NCBI GenBank assembly: GCA_039602395.1
Contig: JBCNJP010000024.1
Span: forward strand, 398,295-462,294
Direction of reading: 5' to 3'
Length of the DNA: 64,000 nucleotides
Source of the DNA: Deinandra increscens subsp. villosa
Lineage: Eukaryota; Streptophyta; Magnoliopsida; Asterales; Asteraceae
Shown: piece by piece, positions 47,138 to 59,122 of the stretch
Position numbering within the stretch: the first letter of the stretch is position 1
How the letters are laid out: the number at the start of each line of letters is the position of its first letter
Program-made: the position numbers and the translations under genes
The notes under the pieces: model-generated
What the model was told of the DNA's origin: nothing
Database searches by the model: none
The model's input: only the letters and a program-made list of their open reading frames with translations

Positions 47138-47901
47138 GGGTAAGGATCATGTAAAAACCACATCTTTTTGCGAAAACCTAAAAACTAATACTAAAATCTT
47201 CATAACTTTTTCATACGATCATATTTTTTTTTAAAAATTGCACCAAAAACCTTAGAATTATGAGTTCTTTAATTATAGAAAAAATTAAAAAAAAACTTTA
47301 ACGTCTTGTCGTTTGTTTATTAGTGCACATGTGCACTAATAATAAACTCATACATATAGTATGCGTTAATGTTTTTTTTTTTAGAAAAATCGCATCAAAT
47401 ACATATATTAGTGCACATGTGCACTAATAATAAAGCACTTTATACGTGTCGTATACATTAATATTTTAAAAAAGAAATTGCACCATAAATCTTATAATTG
47501 TGTTATCTTTAACTCTGAAAAAATATTTAACGTTTTAGAATTTTTTAAATTTTATGCTACACATGTGCACTATAACTAATAGTTATAGTGCATATGTAGA
47601 ATTATCATTAGTTCTATGAATCTTTTAGTTTTTTTAAATGTTTTTAACCTAAACAATAATTTTTCGCATGACAATTCTTTTTTGTGTAGCACAAATGAAA
47701 ATGGTGCACATGTGCACTAATAATACACATGTGCACTATTTTTTTTTCGAAATATCAAATTCTTTTCCAGAATCTAAGACAATAGAATTTTAAGATTTTT
47801 GGTGCAAGTTTCATAGAAAAATATTAACGTATGTAACAGTTATGAAGGTTTTAGGGTTAGTTTTTAGGTTTTCGCAAAAAAGAGAGTTTTCGCAGGATCC
47901 T

Positions 47902-47906
<5 letters not shown>
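47138..47906. mobile_element. MITE in a (TA)n site, family 2
   Basis: The left end GGGTAAGGATCATGT is inverted at the right as GCAGGATCCTTACCC. The arms keep TTTTTGCGAAAACCTAAAAA over about 60 bp. It is flanked by TATATA on both sides. AT-rich interior with repeated TGCACATGTGCA-type palindromes and no frame. Confidence 0.8.
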
Positions 47907-47983
<77 letters not shown>

Positions 47984-47986
<3 letters not shown>

Positions 47987-48153
47987 AGAGGATCATTTGA
48001 GAACTAAATGTTCTGAGAACTTTTAGAACCATTCTAAGCCACAAATTATATAAGGAAATCCCCCCCATGAATTTGAATGATTACCCCTTGAAAATGAGTG
48101 GTTCGGAATGGTTCTCAAAATTTCTTAAAAGAAAAAGTTTTCATTTGAACCTA

Positions 48154-48157
<4 letters not shown>
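47984..48157. mobile_element. MITE in a (TA)n site, family 3 (174 bp)
   Basis: Left GGGAGAGGATCATTTGAGAA, right (opposite strand) GGGTTAGGTTCAAATGAAAA. Both arms reach a shared GAGAACCATTC. It is flanked by long TATATA tracts. Confidence 0.8.
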
Positions 48158-48210
<53 letters not shown>

Positions 48211-48211
<1 letters not shown>

Positions 48212-48679
48212 GGGTAGAATACATCCACCAAATTTCCTACATACTCTACATGCACTCCTTTTTTTTCTTCATAAAAAACACCAAAAAAACACTTTCTTTA
48301 AAAAAAAATAAAAAAACATCATATGTCAAATCGCTATATATTCTTTCTGGAACACCTTTTTTTAAAAAAAATTTATGGCATTTTTATTATTTTTTCAAAA
48401 AAAAATTTAATTTTTTTTTAAAATGTGTGTTTTGACGCGCCTAGAAGAATGGTGTTTTTAGAATAAAAATTAATTAAAAAAAGTGTTTTTTTTGTTGTTT
48501 TTTTTGAAAAAAAATAAACCGAAAAAAAACCCCAAAAAAAACACCAAAAAAATTAAAAAAAAAGTGTCCTAGAAAGCTAACATAGCGATTAGAAGTGTAG
48601 TGTTTTCAAAAAAAAATTTTGTTAAAAAGTGTTTTATTGTGTTTTTTGTGAAAAAGATGGTGGATGTTGAATAAATCAC

Positions 48680-48680
<1 letters not shown>
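48211..48680. mobile_element. MITE in a (TA)n site, family 4
   Basis: Left GGGGTAGAATACATCCACC, right (opposite strand) GGTGATTTATTCAACATCCACC. The arms share AAAAAACAC-rich DNA for about 80 bp. TA repeat lies at the left; CT then TA repeat lies at the right. Confidence 0.7.
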
Positions 48681-48748
<68 letters not shown>

Positions 48749-48749
<1 letters not shown>

Positions 48750-49136
48750 CACATGTGAAATTACTCTATTTCACATGTGAAATCCAATAAAAAATATTTT
48801 TTTAAGATTTGATGTAAATAAATAAATAAAATCTAAGATAAACAATGATAATTGTGAAAAATTTAATTCATGAATGATGCAGATTACGCGCACTCATTCT
48901 GATCCTTTCGTTTTACTATTTTTTCCAAAATCAAGTCATGTGCATCATAGATTTCATTATGTAATCATTCATGAATTAAATTTTTCATAATTCTCATTGT
49001 TTCTCTTATATTTTATTTATTTAAATAAAATTAATTTTTTTTTATTATTGAATTTCACATGCGAAATAGAGTAATTTTACATGTGAAATAGGGTGTCTAC
49101 CTGTCTACACTTATGGGGGTGTCTACAATGAACCCC

Positions 49137-49140
<4 letters not shown>
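48749..49140. mobile_element. Inverted-repeat MITE, family 5
   Basis: TTTCACATGTGAAATTACTC at the left is inverted at the right, where an extra arm of about 50 bp ends in GAACCCCACCC next to (TA)n. The left outer part seems to be missing. Confidence 0.6.
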
Positions 49141-49167
<27 letters not shown>

Positions 49168-49445
49168 TGTATTGTTGTTTCATTATTTGTATCCATTGAA
49201 GTTGAACAAGTTAATGCAATAGTAGAGCCCAGCTAATTCATACTTTTTCCTTTACTATCTTTGATAAACTCTGGTTCATCTTAAAATAAATATAAGTGTG
49301 AGAGTGAAAATTTAATATGTTTCCTCCTCTATTGAATCTTGTGAGTAATATTGTTTAAGGTTAAGTCAGCTAACAACGATCCTACAATATCATCTTGACT
49401 CTTTATTACAAAAAAAGTCTTCATAAACAATAAACAAGTAACAAT

Positions 49446-49494
<49 letters not shown>

Positions 49495-49875
49495 CGACTA
49501 GGATCGATAACACAAAAGATAAAACAAAACATAATTGTCATAAAGAGTACAATTTGGTGGTAAAGTAATGAGTTTTCGACAAATGTTATAGGTTAATTAG
49601 TTTTATTTGGTGTGGAGTATATGTGTGACGATTTTAGTAATTAAAAAAACACTATTATTTTCATTACTTTTTAAGTTAATTTATATATATTCATTATGTA
49701 ATCATTCATGAATTAAATTTTTCATAATTCTCATTGTTTCTCTTAGATTTTATTTATTTAAATAAAATTAAATTTTTTTTTTATTATTGAATTTCACATG
49801 CGAAATAGAGTAATTTTACATGTGAAATAGGGTGTCTACCTGTCTACACTTATGGGGGTGTCTACAATGAACCTC

Positions 49876-49906
<31 letters not shown>

Positions 49907-50184
49907 TGTATTGTTGTTTCATTATTTGTATCCATTGAAGTTGAACAAGTTAATGCAATAGTAGAGCTCAGCTAATTCATACTTTTTCCTTTACTATCTT
50001 TGATAAACTCTGGTTCATCTTAAAATAAATATAAGTGTGAGAGTGAAAATTTAATATGTTTCCTCCTCTATTGAATCTTTTGAGTAATATTGTTTAAGGT
50101 TAAGTCAGCTAACAACGATCCTACAATATCATCTTGACTCTTTATTACAAAAAAAGTCTTCATAAACAATAAACAAGTAAGAAT

Positions 50185-50262
<78 letters not shown>

Positions 50263-50457
50263 GACTAGGATCGATAACACAAAAGATAAAACAAAACATA
50301 ATTGTCATAAAGAGTACAATTTGGTGGTAAAGTAATGAGTTTTCGACAAATGTTATAGGTTAATTAGTTTTATTTGGTGTGGAGTATATGTGTGACGATT
50401 TTAGTAATTAAAAAAACACTATTATTTTCATTACTTTTTAAGTTAATTTATATATAT
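48954..50457 (+). repeat. Tandem segmental duplication, unit about 737 bp
   Basis: 48954-49690 is repeated at 49691-50457. The first unit contains the right end of MITE family 5, a (TA)n, unique DNA and a (CA)n(TA)n. The copies differ by a handful of substitutions and by microsatellite length; the (TA)n near 50207-50262 is much longer than its counterpart at 49466-49494. Confidence 0.92.
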
Positions 50458-50459
50458 TA

Positions 50460-51090
50460 CATTGATAATTGGTGAGGTCTCTCACAAATGCACTATTCAT
50501 ATCCACACCTATAGGAACATGACACGTGTTAAGTTCCACCACTAACAATATGACACGTGTCATGTTCAACCAATAATAGATTGCTACGTGTCGTAGTGGC
50601 TTTTTAAAATTTTACTGGTTGTGACACATAATCACTATTCATATCTAGGCCACTACGTGGCCTGACACGTAGCCATGTGTTAGGCCATGTGATGATACGT
50701 GGACACGTGCTAGGCCACGTGTCATATGTAGGCCAATGCTTTTGCGACACGTGGTAATGTGTTAGGTCACGTATGGCGATTCGTGGTCACGTGTTAGGCC
50801 AATGTTTTTGCGACACGTGGTTACGTGTTAGGTCACGTGTTATGTACATGTGATATTTTTTCAGACTTAAGCGCAAGTGGTCAACTTTTAGACCACTTTT
50901 AGAGTTTTTGACTTTGCTCACAGCGTTTTGAAAAATGGGTGTTAGGCCGCGTGTCATGTACATGTGGTATTTTTTTCAGACTTAAGCGCAAGTGGTCAAC
51001 TTTTAAATCACTTTTAGAGTTTTCGACTTTGGCTACGGCGTTTTGGAAAATGGGTTGCCCGCCACGAAGCGCGGCTAGGTCGCCATCTTA
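50460..51090. repeat. Repeat with a dense cluster of CACGTG motifs
   Basis: CACGTG occurs at 50523, 50554, 50704, 50716, 50748, 50788, 50814 and 50834, mostly within GACACGTG or GGTCACGTGTTAGG contexts. A direct repeat of about 90 bp (50848 and 50961; TTTTCAGACTTAAGCGCAAG) follows. It ends with a GC-rich CGCCACGAAGCGCGGC. It may be a Helitron-like or other unclassified repeat; no gene is seen. Confidence 0.6.
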
Positions 51091-51863
51091 TTATCTATAA
51101 TGTAAAATTATTATTTTACAACTGAACTGATCGAGCCTATAAAGAAGGACAAAGGTGCAACTCTTTTGGTTGGGATCTGCATAAAATATAAAACTACAAG
51201 TAGCTGGACTAGCCTTCATAAATTAACTATATATAGTATAATATTTATATAAGGTAAAGTAGATGATGCTTCTGGTTGAGGAGCAAGATGATAATAATTG
51301 ATCAAAAAGTTGTAAATATATCACTATTAATTAGAAGAACAATGCTGTTAAAAAAAATAGAAGAACAAAACAAAGAAATATTAAGAGTTGAGAGATTGTT
51401 ATTTTTAGAGAAGATTGACCTACCTACATACAGAATATATAGAGCAAAAACTTTGATTTCAATACTAATGTGAGTGATCTTTGAAAAGAATCCCCAATCT
51501 CACCGCTCCATTGATCATCATAAAACCAACAAGGGCCTACCAAATTGACACCACAATCAGACATGAACATATAGAAGGACATGTCATATCATATGAGCAT
51601 ATAAGTCATAAGCGTAAAATGTAAAATGGTTATAAAGTCTTGTGGATGGTCAAATCGGTTATTTTCATTTCAGTCAGGTACATCATACAAGTCAAATCAG
51701 TTGACATATACGATTCGGATGATGTTTTTGTATTTCATACAACATGCGGGGTTATTTTTACACATATCATACCGCCCAAAAAGCTATTAGCGAAATCTAG
51801 TGATAAGTTGGCAAGTTTATATTTATTTATAAAAATTATGTAATCTATATACAAGGGTGTTTG
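51091..51863. other. No gene seen
   Basis: The short frames at 51276-51473 and 51640-51843 have no recognisable domain, and nothing suggests splicing or conservation. The stretch is AT-rich intergenic DNA. Confidence 0.4.
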
Positions 51864-51877
51864 GGATTTTCTTTATT

Positions 51878-52133
51878 TTTTTTTGAACGGCATCAATCAG
51901 GCGAACCAGGTTTCACGTGTAACCTACCCCTTCGAGCCAACGTCCAAGGTCGTCTCCACAGACCTCCGTGAAACCAGGACACCCCCTCCTGTAACCATCT
52001 GACAGAAACCCCCTCCATCTGAGACCACTGGGGTAAAACTGCCAACCCTAGGATTCGAACCCGGGTCACTCACAAGGAGAACCACAGGGAACTAAGAGCC
52101 TAGGGGTGACCACTCAGCCAAAGCCTCGTGGTC
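51878..52133 (-). mobile_element. SINE (tRNA-derived), minus strand
   Basis: Flanked by a perfect 14-bp target duplication GGATTTTCTTTATT (51864-51877 and 52134-52147). A poly-T start marks the tail of a minus-strand insertion. On the minus strand a B box GGGTTCGAATCC follows an A-box-like GGCTGAGTGGTCACC. It starts TTTTTTGAACGGC, like the SINE at 9754, so the two probably share a 3' region. Confidence 0.88.
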
Positions 52134-52147
52134 GGATTTTCTTTATT

Positions 52148-53482
52148 GAAAGAGTTTAAAATAACTTTTTTTAGAATGCTTACTTAAAACTGGTTATTAC
52201 GCTTTATATAATTGTGAAAGGGGTGAATAGTAATTTTCACTTTCAACCAATCAGTATTTGTCACATGGCTAAGTCCTGGTTATTTAAAAAAATATATATT
52301 TTCTAGATACATATCATTTAATTATTTGCTTGTTATAATAAAATCAATACATCAACTAGTTAGGGTGGGAGAGTAAGTGGAGAAATGCTCCTCCACCCGA
52401 CCCGGGTTCAACCCGAGTGAGCTTCCTTCATTTGCTTTTTATTTTATTTTTTCATTTCTTCTACGCATTGTGCTATGACGTGTTTTTTTACTTGCGTTTT
52501 TACAATATAATTAACAAAGAAGTTACAAGGTGTAATGTGTATAGAGACTTGTAACATAGCATTTACGTCTTGGGTTTAATTATTGAAACCTCCAAAGCAA
52601 GCTTTTTTTAAATTTCAACTCTGATTTTTTTTTTCTGTGATAATATTTCTTTTTCTGTTTCTTACTTACGTTATTTCCCATTTTTTTAAAGATTTCTTTC
52701 ACTAGGGTAGTAGGGTATGTTTATCATGGACTGCCGGTTATTTCTTTTTCTTTTTTAAAAGTAATTTCTTTCACATATGTATGTTAACATATTTACTATT
52801 TGACATAGTGATAAAACGGATATAGTTTTACGTTTCATATTCATAACTTTGTGCTTCTAACAATATTTTTTTTGGGAACAGTAGTATATTTATATAAATA
52901 AATATACAAATCTTTTTTTTTGGTCATCGAGTCTCCAAACCTGAATTTCATTTATGTTAGCTTTCTACTTCTTTTTACTTTGGTAATATTTTTCTTACTC
53001 GTCTTCCTTTTTTATTCTCTCTTTTCTTTTAGATTCCTTTAGTTAATTTCACGTAATTGTGTTCACGTTTCATTTTTTTTTAATTTTTGTTTAATTTGGT
53101 TTGTTATTTTTTAATGTTTTTATTTGTGTTTTCTTTATATTGCCGTTTAGTAAAGTGACCGACTATTTTGTGTAACCATATATGGTATCATCACGACAAT
53201 ATTACACGGGCGATTACATCTGGTTTTAGATTCAATCTTCAAATAATATTTTATCTTCTTCATAAAACCTTAATACCTTTGTAAACAAACTATAATACCA
53301 CTTACAGTTTTAAGTTAAAAAATCTTCTAATAAACATATAATCAGTTCTTTTTTACTAATTTAATTTGCAAAGGACACTTAATATTGTTAATGAAAGAAA
53401 AGACACCATATAACAACTACTAAAAGAAGGGGAAAATATTAATTAAGAACACAACAAAGAAAGATGAAAAGGATGACAGTTA
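52148..53482. other. No gene seen; T-rich DNA with one tRNA-like patch
   Basis: The stretch is T-rich with no supported frame. At about 52365-52435 a GGGTTCAACCCGAGT B-box-like motif lies in an otherwise unbounded repeat. Confidence 0.4.
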
Positions 53483-53495
53483 TAGAGGAAAGTGT

Positions 53496-53643
53496 CAATG
53501 AGCTGTTGGTCTAGTGGTTAAGGATGAGGTGGTAAGACTTTGTCTTACTTGGAGGTGATGCGTTCTATCCCAAGCATAGACGATTCTTTGATAATTTAAG
53601 GGGTTATGTTAAGAGTACATTAGAGTTAGCCGTTAAAAAAATT
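53496..53643 (+). mobile_element. SINE, plus strand
   Basis: Flanked by a perfect 13-bp target duplication TAGAGGAAAGTGT (53483-53495 and 53644-53656). The A box TTGGTCTAGTGGTTAAGG is close to the 5' end and a weak B box GCGTTCTATCCC lies about 40 bp on. It ends GCCGTTAAAAAAA. It resembles the SINE at 14750, which ends AACCGTAAAAAAA. Confidence 0.85.
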
Positions 53644-54143
53644 TAGAGGAAAGTGTTAGAGACCGAAATTCAATCGCACACAACAAGAAAACACAATTAA
53701 ACATTAATATAATTAAACTTAAATAACTATGACAAAATTTCTACATGAATTAAATTTAAACATCATAAAAAATTATGTTAAATATAAATAAACCTAATTA
53801 AAACTAAACATAATTAATTCTAATTACAATTAAGCATAATTAAATCTAACTAAAATTAAACATAATTACCTAACTATGCCTAATTAAGTAATTAAACATA
53901 AAATACTACAATTAATAATAATCACAATATTTTTGATATACGGCCGTTATGCAATTATTTAATTTATTATTTTCTCTATTATTTATTTAATTATTAATTA
54001 AAGTATATCTAATTATTTTATTTAATTATTTACTCAACTATTTATTTTAGTTATGTTCAATTTTATATTTATATTATTATATAAATATAAAGAATTAATG
54101 TATTAGTAAAATCTATATCTATATCTGTCTATCTATCTATCTA

Positions 54144-54188
<45 letters not shown>

Positions 54189-54391
54189 AAAGAAAAGTTT
54201 TTGACACCACAATTTGCCATGTGGCACCATCACATTCATCCTCAACAATTTTTCCCGCCAATAAACATTCACAAACGGATCTTCTAATTTTGGATATATA
54301 TATCCACTATTTATTTATTGTAGCGGATCTTCTAATTTTGGATATATATATATATATCCACTATTTATTTATTGTCTTCTAAATTATTTAA

Positions 54392-55201
54392 GGGTCCGGC
54401 TATATCCACCCGGGCTTTTACTAAAAACACCCAAAACGAACGATCGTTTCAAGAGAAACGACCTAGAAACGATCGTTCTACCTGAAACGACCCAAAGGAA
54501 TATTAAAACCGTTATATGGCAATGATTAGGTAATCATTAGGGGAATGTTTGTCGGGTCGTTTTTTATAAAACGACCGTTTTAGAATTTTGATTATTTTTG
54601 AGGCCGGGAAGTTGATGTTTATTTTTATTTTTTTTAAATAATTTTATTTTTAACTTATTTTTGCAATATAAGTTTTTAAATTTGTATTTTATGTTTTTTA
54701 TTTATATTTCTTAGTGTTACAAAAATCCACATAAGTTTTTAAAAAAAAAACATATTTATTGATAACAGGAAGACAACCCAGATTCGTTACAAACGCAAGA
54801 GAATAATAGGAAAAACATTATGACTCCAACACTACAGAATACTTAAAATCTCATAACAGCTAATAAGACCAGTCTGAAGCTGAGTCGGAGTCACTGTCTG
54901 ATGCCCAGCGGTTTCCAGATTCGACATCCACCTCCTTGGACCTACTATGTTCTTCCGCCCAGTACTCTCGAAGGACCTACTGAAACGATCGTTTCATATG
55001 AAACGACCTAAAGTTGAGGTCGTTTCATGCAAAACGATCGTAGGAATAAACATGATTTGATAGGGTTGCGAGCTTTTGATGTCGACGTACAATTCCAAGG
55101 GACCGTTTCAGGTGAAACGATCGTATCCTCATCGTTTCGGATGAAACGATCGTATACTTTGGGTGTTTTTAGTAAAAAGTTGGGTGTCTTTATAAGGACT
55201 C
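54392..55201. mobile_element. TIR element with iterated CGATCG palindromes, inside the Helitron
   Basis: Flanked by a perfect 8-bp duplication TTATTTAA (54384-54391 and 55202-55209). The ends are related inverted repeats that share ACTAAAAACACCCAAA. GAAACGATCGTTTC-type palindromes occur twice near the left end and four times near the right. The interior carries a short coding-like tail (next entry). Eight bases fit hAT, but the ends are atypical. Confidence 0.75.
54862..54972 (-). pseudogene. Coding-like C-terminal fragment in the TIR element
   Basis: Read on the minus strand, about 37 codons give a charged tail with an alternating Ser-Asp run (Ala-Ser-Asp-Ser-Asp-Ser-Asp-Ser) and end Asp-Trp-Ser-Tyr-stop. 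Its balanced base composition stands out from the AT-rich flanks. It could be the last exon of a transposase or a captured host exon; I do not recognise the family. Confidence 0.35.
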
Positions 55202-55397
55202 TTATTTAATAACCAATCATTTAATTACTTAATTTAATATATTATATAGTTTATTAAGTTACATCTATCTATATCTATTTATACTTTATACTATATAATA
55301 AACAAAAAGTTTGGTCATAGTTTAATTAATAAAAAAAACTTGACATCACCACAAAATTTTGAATTAACCCGTGTAACACACGGGGATAAAAAACTAG

Positions 55398-55947
55398 TTT
55401 ATTATATAAAAATAATGAATTAATATATTAGATAAAAAATGGTGATGTAGAAATAAAGAGAAGTTTGTGACAAGGGTTACGCTAGGTCAAAAACTGTTTA
55501 TTGGAAGGGCTGAAGAAAAACTTATATAACATGCTGACTAGTCAGTCCTTGGAAATGGCTACTCTCAGTGTTGCGGGTGATCGATCTTATAGCGGTTCAG
55601 TTCATATGATCTACATACAACATCTGCAACTAGGGTATATATTTTATTATTCAGATGCTCAAGGAATTTATATTTTTAAGACAAGATTAGGGTAAATGTA
55701 ATTATATATATGGTAACATATCCATAATCAAACCAGGCTAAGAACTAGGGTCTTTTGAAGATTCCCAGACTCCACACATCCAACAGAAGAGATTATATGA
55801 ACATGTACCCATGAATTAATGTCTTCTTTTGGTTGATTAATTTGTTCTTGATATCAATCCCCATCATGGTAATTAATAAATATATATAAATTTCATTCTA
55901 GAAAAAAAAAAGGATGAATGAGAGATAAATATATAAAGATAGTTGAC
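55398..55947. other. Intergenic DNA and 3' flank of the BOP gene
   Basis: No gene is seen. The part next to 55947 is the 3' untranslated region of the minus-strand BOP gene. A 64-codon frame at 55501-55695 has no recognisable motif. Confidence 0.45.
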
Positions 55948-58205
55948 CTAATTATACCCATGATCATGAGCATGTTGGTACATTGATGCATCACAGCCAC
56001 CTTGCAAAAAACCATGTTTGTGATCAGTTTGTGCTGCTCCAATATTCAGATAAACCAATCTAGAATCAAGATTCAAATAATTACCTATATTGCCACTGCT
56101 ATTTGACCTCCTGCTGCGAGTATGATCAGTGTTCATTTCTGCATAGATTTGTGTCAAATTTGTAGATTCATTCTCTTCTTCCCTAGAGATCACCAATGCA
56201 GCTGACTGAACCAGCTCAAGGCAAAGCCTGAGCTTATTCGGTTCGATATGGGTTAACCCGGGAACCGCCCCTTTGAATAAGAAATCTGAGGTTAGGGTTC
56301 GGAGGATATCAAGTGGTGTGATCCCTTCAGCGGTTCGGACATTAGGGTCCGCATGATGGTCTAGTAACACCGCAACCATGTCCGGTGAGGCCATCTCCGA
56401 CGCTACGTGAAGCGGGGTTTTTCCTACCGGTCCGACCGGATAATTTACATCGGCTGCCCCTAATTCGAGCAACGCTTTCACCACCTCGCGGCTGCAATTT
56501 TCGACCGCATAATGTAATGCTAATGCTTCATCAAGATTTAGGCCTTCACCCATGACCATGAGCTTAACAAGCTCGACATTGGACGAATCAAGTGCTCGTC
56601 TCATTCGTCGAATCTTTTGATCTTCGAGATCCGCCGCTAGGTATATGTCGTGGTGACGGTGTGGCGTGAGAGAGCGGCGAGCGAAGGATGATTTGATTCG
56701 GAGTTGTTCGATGGCAGCCACGACATCAAGGGGGATATGTTTAGCAAGAATTTCTGGTGGGAGACCAGATTTTGCAACTAGGTTTGAACAAGTTGTCCAT
56801 AGTTGATGCATGTCTGATTTTCTTGAAGCTAAAAGGACCTTCATCACATCCTCAATTGAAGCTTTCTCAACCATGCTTGCTAATTGCTTCTACAAATAAA
56901 AATAAATGTATTTTAAAGATCAAGAAATTATAATAATTTTTAATACTTTATTAAAAAACTAGATTACATTTTTAATCATAAACATAATTAATTAAGTTGT
57001 ATCATTTAGGTTTGAGGATGAAGATTGTGTATGGAGTTATAATGTCAAAAAAAAAAAAAAAAAACATGTTTCTGCACTAGTCATGAGACAGAAAAGACTA
57101 TTAACAAAAACAAAACATAAATGGGTGTAAAAAATGTTGAAGACAAGACTAGAGATGGATATAAAAATATCTAAATTTAGAAAGTGTGTAATGTGGAACA
57201 TAAAGCTAGAGGAACCTAATTCAAGAAATGAATAATGTTCATGAAATCAAGATAATTACACATTTGATACTTCACTTTCATCAAGACATTTTTGGTATTA
57301 TTCTGTCCATTTTGAAGAAAGATTGTTGTAACTCTTCATTAGATCTAGCTTTTTATATGCAAATAAATCAGTCTCAGGTGCCTACATGCACCAAACCCTA
57401 AAAACTAAAGAAAAAGAGAAAATGAAAGAATCAAAAATTAGTTTGCTTACTTTTTTTATTAAAAGATTTTAAAGCTACAAAATTGAGATTAAACACAAAA
57501 ACCTTGCTTCTCTTTTTCATTCTTTTATCTTAATTTTTCTTGTATATATATAGATAAAATATATTGTAATTAATTTTGTTATTCTTAAAAATTAAAACTT
57601 AAAACTAGATTGTGTATACTTAGTAATTATCTTTATTATATTCTTAAAGGAACTATTGCTTAAGAATAACACAATTACTCATGTATTTTCATTTTTCTAC
57701 AACTTGAATTAAATTAAAAAAAAATGATATGAGTTTAGAGAGGATCAAAGACCTGAGTGAGTATAACAAGCTGCTCAACCCCAAATGATCTTGCGGCCGA
57801 TAGAGTTTCAAGAGCAAGATCAACGGCTGAGGTGCAATGTGTGTGCCAACACCCTCTCTCACCACAATTAGGTCTGCCTTCATTTTTCTGAGGAACAATT
57901 GAGACCTGCCCACTATACAAAAACTGTAACACCAATAAAAACACTTCGTACCCAACCGAGTTCACAGGTATAACCGCCTGTGAACTCGTGGGTCCCATCT
58001 GGGACCCTAAGGGGTCGGATCCGATCGGAGAATCGGATCCGCAAAAGAACTTTCTGAAGAACAGGCTTCGGGATGCGAGGATGCAACGGTGGGCGTGGAC
58101 GATTCGGCCCTCGACACTAAAGGTGACGTCACTGAAGGCTTGGCCGTTGATAAGTAGGTTAAGATAGTCTAGTGAGAGAGATCGTAGTGAATCCTCAACA
58201 GACAT
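55948..58205 (-). CDS. BOP: BLADE-ON-PETIOLE / NPR5-6-like BTB-ankyrin coactivator
   Basis: A nuclear and cytoplasmic co-regulator that partners TGA bZIP factors and CUL3 ligases to set leaf base, organ boundary and abscission identity. There are two exons: 58205-57753 (151 codons, ending CTCACTCAG|GTCTTT) and 56889-55948 (TTTGTAG|AAGCAATTAG), with an 863-bp phase-0 intron. This gives 464 residues, close to Arabidopsis BOP1/2 in length and intron site. The BTB/POZ domain is at about 20-105 (GQAFSDVTFSVEGR). A C2HC zinc finger NCGERGCWHTHC is at 113-124. An NPR-type helical region follows, then ankyrin repeats at about 251-356 (LALHYAVENCSREVV, GKTPLHVASEMASPDMVAVL). The BOP C-terminal LDSRLVYLN is at 425-433. 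It lacks the long NPR1-type C-terminus, which separates it from NPR1-4. The gene looks intact. Confidence 0.95.
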
Positions 58206-58349
58206 AGCTGCTGAATACCAAGAAATGATGATTAGTTGTTTGGTTTTTGTCAGATTTTTTGAGATTTGAAGGGAATAATGGTGTGGTGGAACAACAGAAG
58301 GTTGGATTGTGTGTCCTTTGATCTCATGTTTCTGTAGTTTCTTCTTGAA

Positions 58350-58395
58350 TTTAGAGAGAGAGAGGACTAGAGAGAGAGAGAGAGAGAGAGAGGAT
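58350..58395. promoter_or_regulatory. GA/CT microsatellite in the BOP 5' leader
   Basis: AGAGAG repeats (CTCTCT in gene sense) lie about 150-190 bp upstream of the BOP start. Such GA/CT tracts are common in plant leaders and can bind GAGA-type (BPC) factors, which are known regulators of homeotic genes. A role here is inference. Confidence 0.4.
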
Positions 58396-58499
58396 GAGAA
58401 TGAGTTTACTGTGATTTCTTGTGTTTGTGTGAGATATTTTGTTCGGTGAGAAGAGAAATTGGGTGGCCGGGACCATTTAAAACACTGAAAACAAAAATG

Positions 58500-59114
58500 T
58501 AAAATGTTAAGATTGAATTTTGATACTCAATCTCTCAGTATTAATTCGTGTTTTTTTTTTCTACAATAAATGAGTTTTCAATGATGATGTTAGAAATAAA
58601 CATAACGTTATTAAAATGAAACTAACTACGTTAAAAAAAATATTTTTTTTATGATTGATCATTTGGTAACGTTTTATGCACTAAAAAAACAGACCGTCGT
58701 TAAAATAAAATTAACACCGTTAAAGTTTTTTTAAAATTTTTATGATTAAACATTATGGTGCATTTTATGTGTCTCATGTATATCACTATAATATCTAACT
58801 CTTGGCTCTTGAATCGCATCATTCTGAGTTTAAATGGATTAATTATGAATTTTTTTAAACAAGTGAGGATGGAAAGAAACCTAATTATATTATTTTTAAC
58901 AGCAATTTCTACAATTCTAGAAGAAAAGTTATTATTATAACGTAAACTATGTAGAATTAAAACTCGTAACTTTTTACTTATAAGGGTTGAAGGGATAGAG
59001 CATGAAATCACTATAGGGGTCCAACGTGTCATGCGGAGAACACCGCCCCATGACTGTTTGCTACCTCGGAGTAAGTGCTACGACCAATATAGAGCTGCTC
59101 ATGATTTATAAATC
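58500..59114. other. No gene seen; BOP upstream DNA
   Basis: AT-rich DNA with short open frames on both strands (58700-59032) that have no recognisable features. Confidence 0.4.
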
Positions 59115-59122
59115 GTCAAAAT

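Larger units (their letters stand above)
54110..55397 (+). mobile_element. Non-autonomous Helitron
   Basis: The 3' end is classic: CCCGTGT-AAC-ACACGGG (stem 55368-55374 with 55378-55384), nine bases, then CTAG at 55394-55397 next to T. The 5' side has a TCTATATCTATAT... stretch leading into TATATAATAAAAGAAAAG, a usual Helitron start. A second such start at about 55264 could define a mini-Helitron of about 135 bp sharing the same 3' end. No Rep/helicase is present. Confidence 0.7.

Noticed and set aside
48664..48747. CT then TA repeats as a regulatory element
   Set aside because: Simple microsatellite at a MITE junction, with no gene nearby.
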